DNA from: UBA11346 sp038318565
GTDB lineage: Bacteria; Planctomycetota; UBA11346
Direction of reading: 5' to 3'
DNA length: 64,000 nt
Assembly (NCBI GenBank): GCA_038318565.1
Contig: JBBQCI010000004.1
Span: 27,294-91,293 of the forward strand
Position numbers and translations under genes: made by a program. Under the pieces are notes generated by a model. It did not search any database. It saw only the letters and a list, made by a program, of their open reading frames with translations, and was not told the origin of the DNA. Below, piece by piece: positions 1 to 10,973 of this stretch; position 1 is the first letter of the stretch; each line of letters begins with the position of its first letter.

Positions 1-281
1 GCGTTGTAGCGCGCCCGGCCCGAGCCGCCGGTACCGACCACGTCCATGACCGGCCTGCCCAGGTCGACCGGAATGGCCTTGGCCAGCAGTCCACGGACCC
101 ACACGCTCAACTCCAGCGGGGTTTCGCCACGTTGGCGCATGGCGATCAGCAGTGCTGCTCCCTGCTCGGTGGACATGGTACTTGCGAGGATGCCATCCAG
201 GGCGGCGGCGGCCAGTTCGGCAGATAGGCCTTCGGGCCGGGCGGCAGCAGTCAGCAGTTCGTGCATGTCTGGATGGTGCAT
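1..281 (-). CDS. trpD: Anthranilate phosphoribosyltransferase family, N-terminal part (cut by window edge)
   Basis: The first 93 codons of a gene that runs off the left end of the window. TrpD transfers a phosphoribosyl group from PRPP to anthranilate in tryptophan synthesis. The visible part has the alpha-helical N-terminal segment of the family (an STEQGAALLIAMRQRGET stretch at about residues 36-53), then DVVGTGGSGRARYN at the cut end. This matches the glycine-rich PRPP-binding loop (VGTGGDG in classical TrpD); here Ser replaces the usual Asp. The start is the ATG at 281; a second in-frame ATG lies five codons downstream. The gene is divergent from the membrane-protein gene at 339. A TrpD-like paralogue or a thymidine phosphorylase relative cannot be excluded from the fragment. 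Confidence 0.75.
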   Translation of the reverse strand, partial: MHHPDMHELLTAAARPEGLSAELAAAALDGILASTMSTEQGAALLIAMRQRGETPLELSVWVRGLLAKAIPVDLGRPVMDVVGTGGSGRARYN

Positions 282-338
282 AGTCGGCCTGGGTCGCAAC
301 GCGGGACAGACGGTTGGCAGGCGGGCCCCGATGCCACC

Positions 339-911
339 ATGCCCATCGTGCTGCCGATGCATCTCGTCCTACTGGTCGCCGGCGCTGTGATGGGCGCCAT
401 TATTCTGTTCGGCCTGGTGGTCGGTTGCGGCACTCTGGCCGTGCGCTGGCTGCGGCTGCCCAACGATCCACCCGAAGAGGCCGCCTACGAACCTTCCGCT
501 CCCGAGCTGGTGCCTGCTGGCGATCCTGCCGCTGCCCGCGCCCGGGCTGCAACCTGGAAAGCACAGCTAGAACTCGGACGCCGAGCCCGTGCAGTGCTGC
601 ACCTGGCGAGGTTGGCTGACGACATGGCGACCTGGATAGCCACCGAACGTCCGGCCGCAGCGGCTAATGCCCGTGTCGCAGCAACTGTCGCTTCGACCGC
701 TTCAGAACAGGCCCGCAGCGCCTTTGCTGCCAATGATCCGGTCGCACTGGCTGCTGCCGAACTCGTCGTCTCGACAGTGCGCAGCCAGCTCGACGGTCTG
801 GCCGACGGCTTGCCCGATCCGGCAATCGCCGAACGGCGCAAACTGCTCATTCTGTCAGCCGCCCTGGTCGGCTCGCTGGCTCTGGCCGCGGTGGCCATGT
901 GGCTGCGCTAG
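339..911 (+). CDS. Unrecognised protein with N- and C-terminal membrane helices
   Basis: About 190 residues that I cannot assign to a family. A hydrophobic helix lies at residues 6-30 (VLLVAGAVMGAIILFGLVVG). It is followed by an alanine- and arginine-rich, probably helical middle. A second hydrophobic helix ends the protein (LILSAALVGSLALAAVAMWL). A tail-anchored or hairpin membrane protein with a central cytoplasmic or periplasmic helical domain is the simplest reading. The ATG at 339 is chosen because it directly precedes the first helix; an upstream in-frame GTG at 261 would overlap trpD. The 3' end overlaps the GTG start of radC by 13 bases, so the two are probably co-transcribed. Confidence 0.6.
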   Translation: MPIVLPMHLVLLVAGAVMGAIILFGLVVGCGTLAVRWLRLPNDPPEEAAYEPSAPELVPAGDPAAARARAATWKAQLELGRRARAVLHLARLADDMATWIATERPAAAANARVAATVASTASEQARSAFAANDPVALAAAELVVSTVRSQLDGLADGLPDPAIAERRKLLILSAALVGSLALAAVAMWLR

Positions 912-1840
912 AAGCCGCTCTGCGCGAACGTCCCGGCCCGGTAGGGCGCTTCCTGCGGGCCGCCGTCGAACAGGACATGCCTGGCGTCTCTCTGCTGATC
1001 GAGGCCGGAGTACCGCATTGGGACGCAGCACCGCTGCTGCGCCGCCTGGCTGAGGCAGGCGAAGTCGGGACCGAGGGCTGGTGCACCGAGATCCGCGCTG
1101 CCTACCGGACCGCCCTGAACAGGCCGACCGAAACGGCACGGCAGCTCGACCAGTTGCCGATATCGGAGCGTCCGCGTGAAAAGGCGTTGGAACGCGGCAT
1201 TGACGCGCTGGGTGACGCCGAGCTGTTGGCCGTCCTGCTGCGTACCGGCATCGCCGGCGAAGGCGTCCTCGAGTTGTCCCAGCGGCTGCTCGCCGAGCAC
1301 GGCGGTCTGGTCGGCCTTGCGCGGTTGGCACCAGACCAGTTGGCCGGGTTGCCGGGATTGGGCGAGGCGAAGGGGGTCGAACTCGCTGCTGCATGCGCCA
1401 TGGGTGTGCGCATCGCAGCAGCCCAGGGAGGAGACCGTCCACAACTGAAATCGCCCGAGGACGTTGCGGCCTACGTCGTCGTGGTGCTATCGCCAGCGCT
1501 CCTGCGTCTGCCACACGAAGAACTGTGGTGCCTGCCGCTTGATCCGCACTGCCGGCTGATCGGCCGGCCGCGCACCGTGACGCGCGGTGACGTCGATGGC
1601 GTCGACGCCGGTCCCCGCGCCTTCTTCCGCACCGCCCTGGCGGCCGGCGCGGTGCAGGCGATCGCGGTGCACAACCACCCCAATGGCGATCCCGCGCCCT
1701 CCCCTGCCGACCGCGCGGTCACCCGCCGCTTGGCCGAGGCCGGCCGGGCGATCGATGTGCCGCTGCGCGACCATCTCGTGGTTGGCGGCAGTGGCCGCTT
1801 CACCTCGCTGTTCCGCGATGATCCGGGGCTGTTTCGCTGA
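899..1840 (+). CDS. radC: RadC family JAB1/MPN-domain protein
   Basis: 313 residues. The C-terminal half carries the JAB1/MPN metal site of the RadC family: an HNHPNG motif, then SPAD (the HxH-x7-S-x2-D pattern), with a preceding glutamate in LPHEELW. The middle holds the helix-hairpin-helix-like region typical of RadC (SERPREKAL, DAELLAVLLRTG, GLPGLGEAKG). The annotated DNA-repair role of RadC is weakly supported in the literature, and a metal-dependent hydrolase activity is only inferred from the fold. Unusually, about 85 residues precede the normal RadC start. This extension is in frame and overlaps the upstream gene, so it is probably translated from the GTG at 899. Confidence 0.88.
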   Translation: MAALEAALRERPGPVGRFLRAAVEQDMPGVSLLIEAGVPHWDAAPLLRRLAEAGEVGTEGWCTEIRAAYRTALNRPTETARQLDQLPISERPREKALERGIDALGDAELLAVLLRTGIAGEGVLELSQRLLAEHGGLVGLARLAPDQLAGLPGLGEAKGVELAAACAMGVRIAAAQGGDRPQLKSPEDVAAYVVVVLSPALLRLPHEELWCLPLDPHCRLIGRPRTVTRGDVDGVDAGPRAFFRTALAAGAVQAIAVHNHPNGDPAPSPADRAVTRRLAEAGRAIDVPLRDHLVVGGSGRFTSLFRDDPGLFR

Positions 1841-1843
1841 ACC

Positions 1844-2965
1844 TCAGCGGGTGCCGAAGACTTTCTTCACCGCTTCCAGATACGCCATGCCGTTGACCGT
1901 GTCCGGTTCGAGGTAACTGCCCTCGGTCCACTCATTCCAGTTGTTGATCGTGATCACCGGGTCGGCCTCGCCGGCAACCGCTAGTTTTGCCCGCTCCAGG
2001 CTGGCGGCGAAGCGCTCAGGCGTGTTGCCGACGTAGACCGGGGTGAAGGGATAGCCGAGGTTGCGGTGCTTGTCGCTGGGACAGCAGCGCGGACTGCTGT
2101 CCCAGCCCATGCTGACGTTGGGGTGGTAAGGCCGGCCGTATTTGCGCAGAAGATCGGGCCACTGCGCGGCCATGGCGTCGGCCATGCGCTGGTAGTCCAC
2201 CGTCGGGTAGGTGTCCATGCCGACGTGGTGGACCCACACGTAGGTGTCGACGCTGCGGACTCCGAGCTTGTCGAGCAGCGCGGCACTGGCGTCCATCGCC
2301 CGCTCTTGCGGCAGGTTGGGGATGCCCCACATGACCACATTGAGATGCAGGTCGGAGAAACCGGCGGCCTGGACCGTGCGGCGGAAGTCAGCGAGCGCGG
2401 CGGCGGCGCCGTCGATGCCACCAAAGCTGTCGATGAAGCGGTACAGCTCGTAGATGCTGAAGTATGGCGCGCCATCGACCAGCCAGTGGCAGGGATGCTT
2501 GAAGTAGGTGATCATCTGCGTCATCAGGCCCTGCCATTCATTCTCGCTGACTTTGCCAGTAAAGCGCAGCTGCTGGGTGTGGTTAGCCTTGGCCGGAAAC
2601 AGGTCGACCCAGTCGTGGTTGGCCCACATGCAGGCGAAGCGGATGCGCTCGCGGTTGGGCGCCCGCAGATACCCCTCGTCGAGGCAGCGCTGCAGGAACG
2701 GCTTGCCGCCATACCAGTACCAGTCGAACAGGAAGACGTCGACGCCGTGGTCGGCCGCTGCGTCGACCTTCTGGGCGAAGACGCGCGGATCGGCCTCGTC
2801 CTGGTAGCCCCACAGCGGCACCTTGGGCTGCTGGTGGCCTGGGAAGCGCGGCTCGCCACGGCGGCTGAGTTCCCATTCGGTCCAGCCAGGGCCATAGAGC
2901 TCCTCGTTGCGGGGCTCGACGTGCCAGTTGGGAAAGTAGTACGCGGCGACGGTTGGGCGCTTCAT
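1844..2965 (-). CDS. WbsX-type glycosyltransferase / GH99-like protein
   Basis: 373 residues matching the WbsX family (annotated glycosyltransferase, structurally related to GH99 TIM barrels). Visible family signatures are the N-terminal AYYFPNWH, GWTEW, FLFDWYWYGGK and, near the C-terminus, the very characteristic NNWNEWTEGSYLEPD. The two acidic residues of the NEWTE stretch are the expected catalytic region. The likely role is making or trimming a surface or scavenged polysaccharide; the substrate cannot be read from sequence. There is no signal peptide. The gene is divergent from the AraC regulator at 3068 across about 100 bp, a layout that suggests local control by that regulator. Confidence 0.85.
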   Translation of the reverse strand: MKRPTVAAYYFPNWHVEPRNEELYGPGWTEWELSRRGEPRFPGHQQPKVPLWGYQDEADPRVFAQKVDAAADHGVDVFLFDWYWYGGKPFLQRCLDEGYLRAPNRERIRFACMWANHDWVDLFPAKANHTQQLRFTGKVSENEWQGLMTQMITYFKHPCHWLVDGAPYFSIYELYRFIDSFGGIDGAAAALADFRRTVQAAGFSDLHLNVVMWGIPNLPQERAMDASAALLDKLGVRSVDTYVWVHHVGMDTYPTVDYQRMADAMAAQWPDLLRKYGRPYHPNVSMGWDSSPRCCPSDKHRNLGYPFTPVYVGNTPERFAASLERAKLAVAGEADPVITINNWNEWTEGSYLEPDTVNGMAYLEAVKKVFGTR

Positions 2966-3067
2966 GCCGTCATCATATTCAGTTCTCTGCGGTCCCCATG
3001 GAGGGATGGACGCCGACTTAGACGATTTGACGTTGGCTGGGTGTCAGCCTGGCCGACAGTGGTGCCC

Positions 3068-3904
3068 ATGCCGGACCAGCTCTTGCGTGCGCCACCCCGC
3101 GTGGCCCTGGCCGGAACGTATCCCTTCAAGGCCGGCGAACGCCACGGCAGCTGGTGGAGCGCCAGCCAGCATCTGATCGTTGGGCTCGACGGTGACGGTT
3201 TCATTGAGGTTGCGGGTAGGGCGTATCCGCTGATCGCGGGCAGTGCGCTGGCGGTGCCATGGGGAGCCACGATCACGTTCGTAGCTGGACAGCAGCGTGG
3301 TTTCACCATTGCCAGCATTCACCTCGTATGCCTGCCGTGGAACGCTCCGGAACCAGGTTTTCCGGAACATGGCCCAGCACAGCGCTCGCCGCCTGCTCCG
3401 GCGCATGGAACCTGGAATCTGCCTCTGCTGACCGAGCCAGCCGCTGGTTCACGCGCCATTGCCGAGTCCGCCCTGCAGCTCGCCGAGCGCTGGCGCGAGC
3501 CCGCCTCAGCCGGGCGTGAGCTGTACCTGCGCGGAGCCGCGCTCCAGCTTGTCGCCGTCATCGGCACAGCAGCGTCGCCGCGTCGGGTCCAGGCCCAGGC
3601 CGGTCGTATCCGCGACCTAGTGTCGTGGATGCAGTTCAACTTCCGTCGACCGATCAGCCGCGTCGAACTCGCCCGCCGCAGTGGACTGGGTCAGACCGCC
3701 CTTGGTGCGGCGTTCAAAGCCGTCACGGGCTGCTCCCCAACAGCCTTTCTCATCCGCATGCGCCTGGACGAGGGTCGCCGCCTGTTGCGCACCACCACCC
3801 TGCCAGTGGCCGAGGTCGCTGGATTGGTTGGGTTGGACGATCCGGCGTATTTCAGCCGCCTGTTCAGCCGGAGGTTCGGCGTTCCGCCGCGGCACGCGCG
3901 TTGA
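3068..3904 (+). CDS. AraC family transcriptional regulator
   Basis: 278 residues. The C-terminal 100 residues form the double helix-turn-helix of AraC/XylS regulators: ISRVELARRSGLGQTAL in the first and LPVAEVAGLVGLDDPAYFSRLFSRRFG in the second. The N-terminal 150 residues look like a cupin-type sensor (short beta strands around HLIVGLDGDGFIEV and a late WGATI). The start at ATG 3068 is chosen because everything upstream in this frame is antisense to the WbsX gene. It probably controls the divergent WbsX gene in response to a sugar, as is usual for such pairs, but no effector can be named. Confidence 0.88.
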   Translation: MPDQLLRAPPRVALAGTYPFKAGERHGSWWSASQHLIVGLDGDGFIEVAGRAYPLIAGSALAVPWGATITFVAGQQRGFTIASIHLVCLPWNAPEPGFPEHGPAQRSPPAPAHGTWNLPLLTEPAAGSRAIAESALQLAERWREPASAGRELYLRGAALQLVAVIGTAASPRRVQAQAGRIRDLVSWMQFNFRRPISRVELARRSGLGQTALGAAFKAVTGCSPTAFLIRMRLDEGRRLLRTTTLPVAEVAGLVGLDDPAYFSRLFSRRFGVPPRHAR

Positions 3905-4063
3905 CTCAAATTGAGTGGCGGCTGCCCCGTCCACGTCTCCTTGACGCCCCGGCTCACGACCTAGCCTCCGCCAAGTTTCAAACCGGAGACCACGAGCGGA
4001 GGCGAGGGAGCGGATACGCCGCAGCCCAGGGCCCGAGCCGGAACCCTCTGGATAAGGCTGCAC

Positions 4064-7306
<3,243 letters not shown>

Positions 7307-7600
7307 TCAGCGGGCGGCGGCCTGCAGATAGGCGAGCAGGTCGCTGCGCGAGCGCTCGTCGAGCTTCGCTTTTGGTGCCATGCTGGCGACTATGTCGCGC
7401 CAGCCCTCGGCATTGCGATCGGTGACACGGTACAGGGCATGGCAACCGGTGCAGTTGGTGGTGTAGACATGCCTGCCTCGCGAGAGGATGTTGAGATCCT
7501 GTCCACTGCGCGCGGCCATCTCTGCATCGGCCCGGGGCACGGCCCCAGAACCGGTGCAGGCGGCGAGGCACATCACCGTGGCGACCACGGCTGCGCGCAT
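7307..7600 (-). CDS. Small c-type cytochrome lipoprotein
   Basis: 97 residues. The signal sequence ends in a lipobox (CLAAC, lipidated Cys at residue 15). One haem-attachment motif, CTGCH (Cys50, Cys53, His54), and a probable methionine ligand at Met74 (VASMAPK) indicate a class I mono-haem cytochrome c anchored to a membrane and facing the periplasm. It is the second gene of an operon: its ATG overlaps the stop of the outer-membrane protein gene by one base (TGATG). Its 3' end abuts the convergent carB gene. The Fur-box-like site upstream of the pair suggests iron control. Electron-transfer partners are unknown. Confidence 0.85.
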   Translation of the reverse strand: MRAAVVATVMCLAACTGSGAVPRADAEMAARSGQDLNILSRGRHVYTTNCTGCHALYRVTDRNAEGWRDIVASMAPKAKLDERSRSDLLAYLQAAAR

Positions 7601-8397
7601 CAGAAGTGCGTGCCAAGCAGCAGGCGCACCTCAAGGCGGCTGTGGTCGGCTAACTCGCGCGTCCCGCTGTCCGCTTCGCCGCCAAGGTTGGTCAGCTGCG
7701 GCATGATCGTCAACGTGCTCCAGAGGCTGGGCGACGAGAGATGTACCGCTGGTCCGGCCCACAGCGTGGAACTCTCCAAGTCTCCGTTCTCGGAGATGGG
7801 GTTGCGGCTCTCGACCTCTACGCCGAGCGACCAGGCCTGACTGAGCTGTCGCGCACAGGCCACGGTCGCCTTGATCTCGTATTCCGTCGTGGTGCCGGGG
7901 CCGGTACCAGCGTCGGCGTCAGCCTCTTGTTCAGCGGCTTCGACTTCTCCGGTCAGGTTGAACGCGGCAGTCCACGCGCCAATGCGCACGTCGGCGATGG
8001 CCTTCAGTTCCACTTCGACCTCGGCGCCGTTGGCGCTGCCTTCGACGTAGATCGCGCTGCCCAAGCCGTCGGCGGTGGGATCGCTCAAGCGTCGCTTCAG
8101 CTCCAGCGAGACGCCTTCGAACTCGGACTCTGAGACACCGTCCACGCTGGTCCGGCGATGGTTGAGATACACTGCGACCTGGGTTTCTGGTGCGACGCCG
8201 ATTTCGATTTCGAGCCGGCTGTCTAGACGGCGAAATTCCTGATCGGCGCGTCCACCCTGCCAGGTTGTCCACAGCTCCAGCTCGTGCTGACCGGGGGCGA
8301 GGACGGCGCTGTCGTGGGTATACGTGAAGGTGCGCTCGGCAGCTGTGCCCATGACAGGCAGCAGGGAGGAGGCGACGAGCAGTGTGGAAAGGCGCAT
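7600..8397 (-). CDS. Probable outer-membrane beta-barrel protein
   Basis: 265 residues with a signal peptide (LLVASSLLPVMGTAAE). The rest alternates short amphipathic strands (for example ELELWTTWQGG, TQVAVYLNHRR, STLTIMPQL, LEVRLLLGTHF) and ends in Phe, the typical C-terminus of barrels inserted by the BAM complex. I do not recognise a specific transporter family; it resembles uncharacterised outer-membrane proteins found next to haem or iron genes. It is the first gene of a two-gene unit with the cytochrome c lipoprotein, and it faces a Fur-box-like palindrome about 43 bp upstream of its start. Confidence 0.65.
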   Translation of the reverse strand: MRLSTLLVASSLLPVMGTAAERTFTYTHDSAVLAPGQHELELWTTWQGGRADQEFRRLDSRLEIEIGVAPETQVAVYLNHRRTSVDGVSESEFEGVSLELKRRLSDPTADGLGSAIYVEGSANGAEVEVELKAIADVRIGAWTAAFNLTGEVEAAEQEADADAGTGPGTTTEYEIKATVACARQLSQAWSLGVEVESRNPISENGDLESSTLWAGPAVHLSSPSLWSTLTIMPQLTNLGGEADSGTRELADHSRLEVRLLLGTHF

Positions 8398-8439
8398 GGA
8401 AACTCGATGGGTAGGGCCTAGCGGAGTGCTTGGCTATGT

Positions 8440-8454
8440 TGATAACGAATATCA
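8440..8454. promoter_or_regulatory. Fur-box-like palindrome between two divergent units
   Basis: TGATAACGAATATCA matches the 7-1-7 Fur consensus TGATAATnATTATCA at 12 of 14 informative positions. It is an AT-rich island in a GC-rich intergenic region. It sits 43 bp upstream of the outer-membrane/cytochrome c unit (minus strand) and 41 bp upstream of the AraC start (plus strand), so it could control both. Repression by Fur with iron is an inference from the motif only. Confidence 0.6.
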
Positions 8455-8494
8455 ATACCGACAATGACGTCAAGGCCACGGCCGGCGATTGACC

Positions 8495-9367
8495 ATGACG
8501 GGCACTTCCGCAGCCCCGACGAGGCCATGTACTGCTGCCATGGCATGGCTTCCCCGTCCGTTGTCCTGGGGCTGTGGTTTGACCGCACGAGGCGGCAGCT
8601 ACGCGGGTCATGTCCACGACAATCACGACGAGATATGCTTGGTCGCCAACCAAGCGACGACCATCCGCCACGGAGGCGTCGAACGCTTCGCTGAACCGGG
8701 CACGGTCTTCCTGTTTCGAAGCGGCGAGTTGCACGGCTATCGTAATGCCCGCAACCAGGAACCGCACCTGTGGCTGGTCCATTACGAGGCTGATGAGGCG
8801 CTCTACCGCGACTGTCCCCGGCTTGCCGATCCCGACCCCGAGCGGCGGGTGTGGCACCTCGCTTCCGGGCAGCTCGCCGGCTACCAGGCGCTATTCACCC
8901 GCCTGATGGCCGAGTCGATGCGCCCGGCGCGTTCAGGACATCAGGCGGCCCTATCAGCCTGGTTGCGTCTGATTCTGATCGCGGCCAGTCGGTGGGACGA
9001 GACCGTTGCACAAGATCCGACGGGTGTCACCGCCGATCCCGAACTGGCCAACCTGTGGGAGATTATTCATGAACATCTGGAATCCTCGGACGCTGACCTC
9101 ACGGCGGCATTGGCCAGGCGCGTGCCAAACTACGATTCGCTGCGCCATCGCTTCAAGCGCATCTACGGGCGGGCGCCGCGCGATCTGATGGGGTATATGC
9201 GTATCGAACGGGCCAAACATCTCCTCCTTGAAACCGACTTGCCGGTCGGCGGCATCGCCGAGCAAATGGGCTATGGCCGTCTGGCCGAATTCACTCGCGC
9301 TTTCACCCGACAAGTCGGTCGCAGTCCGCGGGCCTTCCGCACCAGTCCTCATTCCGATCCGGCGTAA
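8495..9367 (+). CDS. AraC family transcriptional regulator (cupin sensor)
   Basis: About 290 residues. The N-terminal half is a cupin-type AraC ligand domain (HVHDNHDEICLVANQ, GTVFLFRSGELHGYR, with histidines suited to metal or sugar binding). The C-terminal third is the DNA-binding domain (LTAALARRVPNYDSLRHRFKRIYG and PVGGIAEQMGYGRLAEFTRAFTRQ). The ATG at 8495 is preferred to an in-frame TTG at 8489; ATG 8540 is also possible. It lies 35 bp upstream of the PhyH dioxygenase gene in the same direction and probably regulates it. Its promoter region contains the Fur-like palindrome. Confidence 0.87.
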   Translation: MTGTSAAPTRPCTAAMAWLPRPLSWGCGLTARGGSYAGHVHDNHDEICLVANQATTIRHGGVERFAEPGTVFLFRSGELHGYRNARNQEPHLWLVHYEADEALYRDCPRLADPDPERRVWHLASGQLAGYQALFTRLMAESMRPARSGHQAALSAWLRLILIAASRWDETVAQDPTGVTADPELANLWEIIHEHLESSDADLTAALARRVPNYDSLRHRFKRIYGRAPRDLMGYMRIERAKHLLLETDLPVGGIAEQMGYGRLAEFTRAFTRQVGRSPRAFRTSPHSDPA

Positions 9368-9402
9368 TCTGCGACCGCGACCGCGAACGACGCCCCTGCG
9401 AG

Positions 9403-10257
9403 ATGTGGCACAAGCTGCGCATGAGCTCCGCTTCATCTACCGCCCCCGCCACCCGTACCAGCTTGACCGCCGCCGAGATCGCGCACTGGCGCGAACACGG
9501 CTGGGTGGCCATCCCTACTTTCTTCAATGCCGGCGAAGTCGCCGTCCTCCAGGCCGAACTCAAGGCGCTGCAAGAGGCCGGCAAGCTACGCAACGTCGTC
9601 ACCGAAGGTGACGGCACATCCTACTCGACCACCTGCTTCAACCTGCAGATTTGCCCAGTAGGTACACATAGCCGGCCGATCCGGGCCTTGGCCTACGCAG
9701 CCAAGGTGCGCAGCGCGATCACCGGACTGCTCGGCGATACGGCCATTCAGCACCTGGATCAGATTTTTCTCAAGCCAGCCAGGCACGGTGCCGGGACCAA
9801 CTGGCACACCGACAATGCGTATTTCGCCTCCAGCGTGGTCGAGGCTGGAACCGGCATGTGGATCGCCCTGCATGACGCCACCCGCGCCAACGGCACCATG
9901 CGCATCCTGCCCGGAAGCCACCGGCAGGAACTCGCCCATCGTCGGGATGGTGGCAGCGACCACCACATCACGTGTGCGGATGCGATTGATGAGACCAAAG
10001 CCCACTATGTCGAATTGCCCGCTGGAGGAGTGCTGTTTTTCAACTACGGCGTGGCCCACGCCACTGGAGCGAACACCACCGAGCGGGAACGCGCCGGCCT
10101 CGCCCTGCACTTCATCCAGCAGGCTCATCTGGTAGGCGACCACTTCTTCGCCACCCCTGCGAATGCCTGGCAGCGCCGCATCGGGGCAGACAGCGATGGT
10201 GGCAAAGCGGTCCATGGCGAGGACCTGCGTGGCGTCTGGGAGGGCCTGGCCGGTTGA
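9403..10257 (+). CDS. Phytanoyl-CoA dioxygenase (PhyH) family oxygenase
   Basis: 284 residues of the Fe(II)/2-oxoglutarate-dependent PhyH family. The metal-binding facial triad is visible: HTD in NWHTDNAYF gives the proximal His and Asp, and the distal His is in GVAHATGANTT. A downstream Arg (ERAGLALHF) is the likely 2-oxoglutarate anchor. The family hydroxylates or halogenates varied small molecules; the substrate here is unknown. An alternative start at ATG 9421 removes six residues. The gene follows an AraC regulator, an arrangement repeated in related genomes, and depends on iron, which fits the nearby Fur-like site. Confidence 0.88.
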   Translation: MWHKLRMSSASSTAPATRTSLTAAEIAHWREHGWVAIPTFFNAGEVAVLQAELKALQEAGKLRNVVTEGDGTSYSTTCFNLQICPVGTHSRPIRALAYAAKVRSAITGLLGDTAIQHLDQIFLKPARHGAGTNWHTDNAYFASSVVEAGTGMWIALHDATRANGTMRILPGSHRQELAHRRDGGSDHHITCADAIDETKAHYVELPAGGVLFFNYGVAHATGANTTERERAGLALHFIQQAHLVGDHFFATPANAWQRRIGADSDGGKAVHGEDLRGVWEGLAG

Positions 10258-10435
10258 CGCTGGTTCATGTCCGGACGATTCCGAACCCACTGTCATGCAC
10301 CTCGGACCAGAAGTCGCTAGACCTTTTTAGAATCTTGCTAGTCTGCACCCTCGTCGGTCGCGCGTTGCGTCCGTCTTAACCCGGCCCGCGCGGCCACTCT
10401 CAGAGCATCCCGCTCCAGTTATCTCGAGGAATCCC

Positions 10436-10849
10436 TTGGAACTCTACGTCGGCAATCTCCCCTGGTCCATCGATGATGCCCAGCTCACCAGCATGTTCGC
10501 AGCCCATGGCGCCGTTGTCCGCGCCAAGGTCGTCAGCGACCGCGACACCGGCCGCAGCCGCGGCTTCGGCTTCGTCACCATGGGTGATGAAGCTGGCGCG
10601 AACAAGGCCATCCAGGCCCTCAACGGCCAGGATAGCGGCGGCCGCGCTCTGACCGTTCGCAAGTCCGAGCCCCGTCCGGCAGGCGGACCCGGCGGACCCG
10701 GCGGCGGCGGCGGCGGCGGCGGTGGTCGTCCGGGCGGCGGCTTCGGTCGTCGTGAAGGCGGCGGCGGCGGCGGCGGCGGCGGCGGCTTCGGCGGCGGCGG
10801 CGGTGGTCGTCGTGAAGGCGGCGGCGGCGGCGGCGGCAGCCGTTACTGA
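10436..10849 (+). CDS. RNA-binding protein: RRM domain plus glycine-rich tail
   Basis: 137 residues. Residues 1-78 form one RNA recognition motif: ELYVGNLPW is RNP2 and RSRGFGFVTM is RNP1, with the aromatic residues needed to stack on RNA. Residues 80-137 are a GGGR/GGFGRR low-complexity tail, like eukaryotic glycine-rich RNA-binding proteins and cyanobacterial Rbp proteins, which act in the cold response and RNA localisation. The start is a TTG at 10436, five bases behind a GAGGA Shine-Dalgarno; no ATG lies before the RRM. A long 5' leader (about 180 bp from the previous gene) contains a possible -10 element TAGAAT at 10328-10333. It is monocistronic and ends in a strong terminator. Confidence 0.92.
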   Translation: MELYVGNLPWSIDDAQLTSMFAAHGAVVRAKVVSDRDTGRSRGFGFVTMGDEAGANKAIQALNGQDSGGRALTVRKSEPRPAGGPGGPGGGGGGGGGRPGGGFGRREGGGGGGGGGGFGGGGGGRREGGGGGGGSRY

Positions 10850-10876
10850 AGCGTAGCGCGTCAAGCGTTCGATCTT

Positions 10877-10911
10877 GCAACCGGCGGGTCTCCCGCCGGT
10901 TGCTTCGTTTT
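10877..10911 (+). terminator. Rho-independent terminator of the RRM gene
   Basis: A perfect 12-bp stem (GCAACCGGCGGG / CCCGCCGGTTGC) with a TCT loop, followed by TTCGTTTT. It starts 28 bases after the RRM stop codon. Confidence 0.9.
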
Positions 10912-10973
10912 GCGTGGCCGTTTGCATAGCTAGTTGCGCCGACCGTCACTGTTCCCAGTGTCCCGGCTCTTCT

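Noticed and set aside
2066..3067. Open frame on the plus strand ahead of the AraC regulator
   Set aside because: It is antisense to the WbsX gene on the minus strand, which has clear family motifs; the regulator proper starts at 3068.
3905..4063. carB leader considered as a riboswitch or attenuator
   Set aside because: No motif of a known riboswitch class and no terminator-antiterminator pair could be seen.
10699..10843. GGC/GGT-rich repeat array, considered as CRISPR-like or a regulatory repeat
   Set aside because: It encodes the glycine-rich tail of the RRM protein in frame and has no spacer structure.
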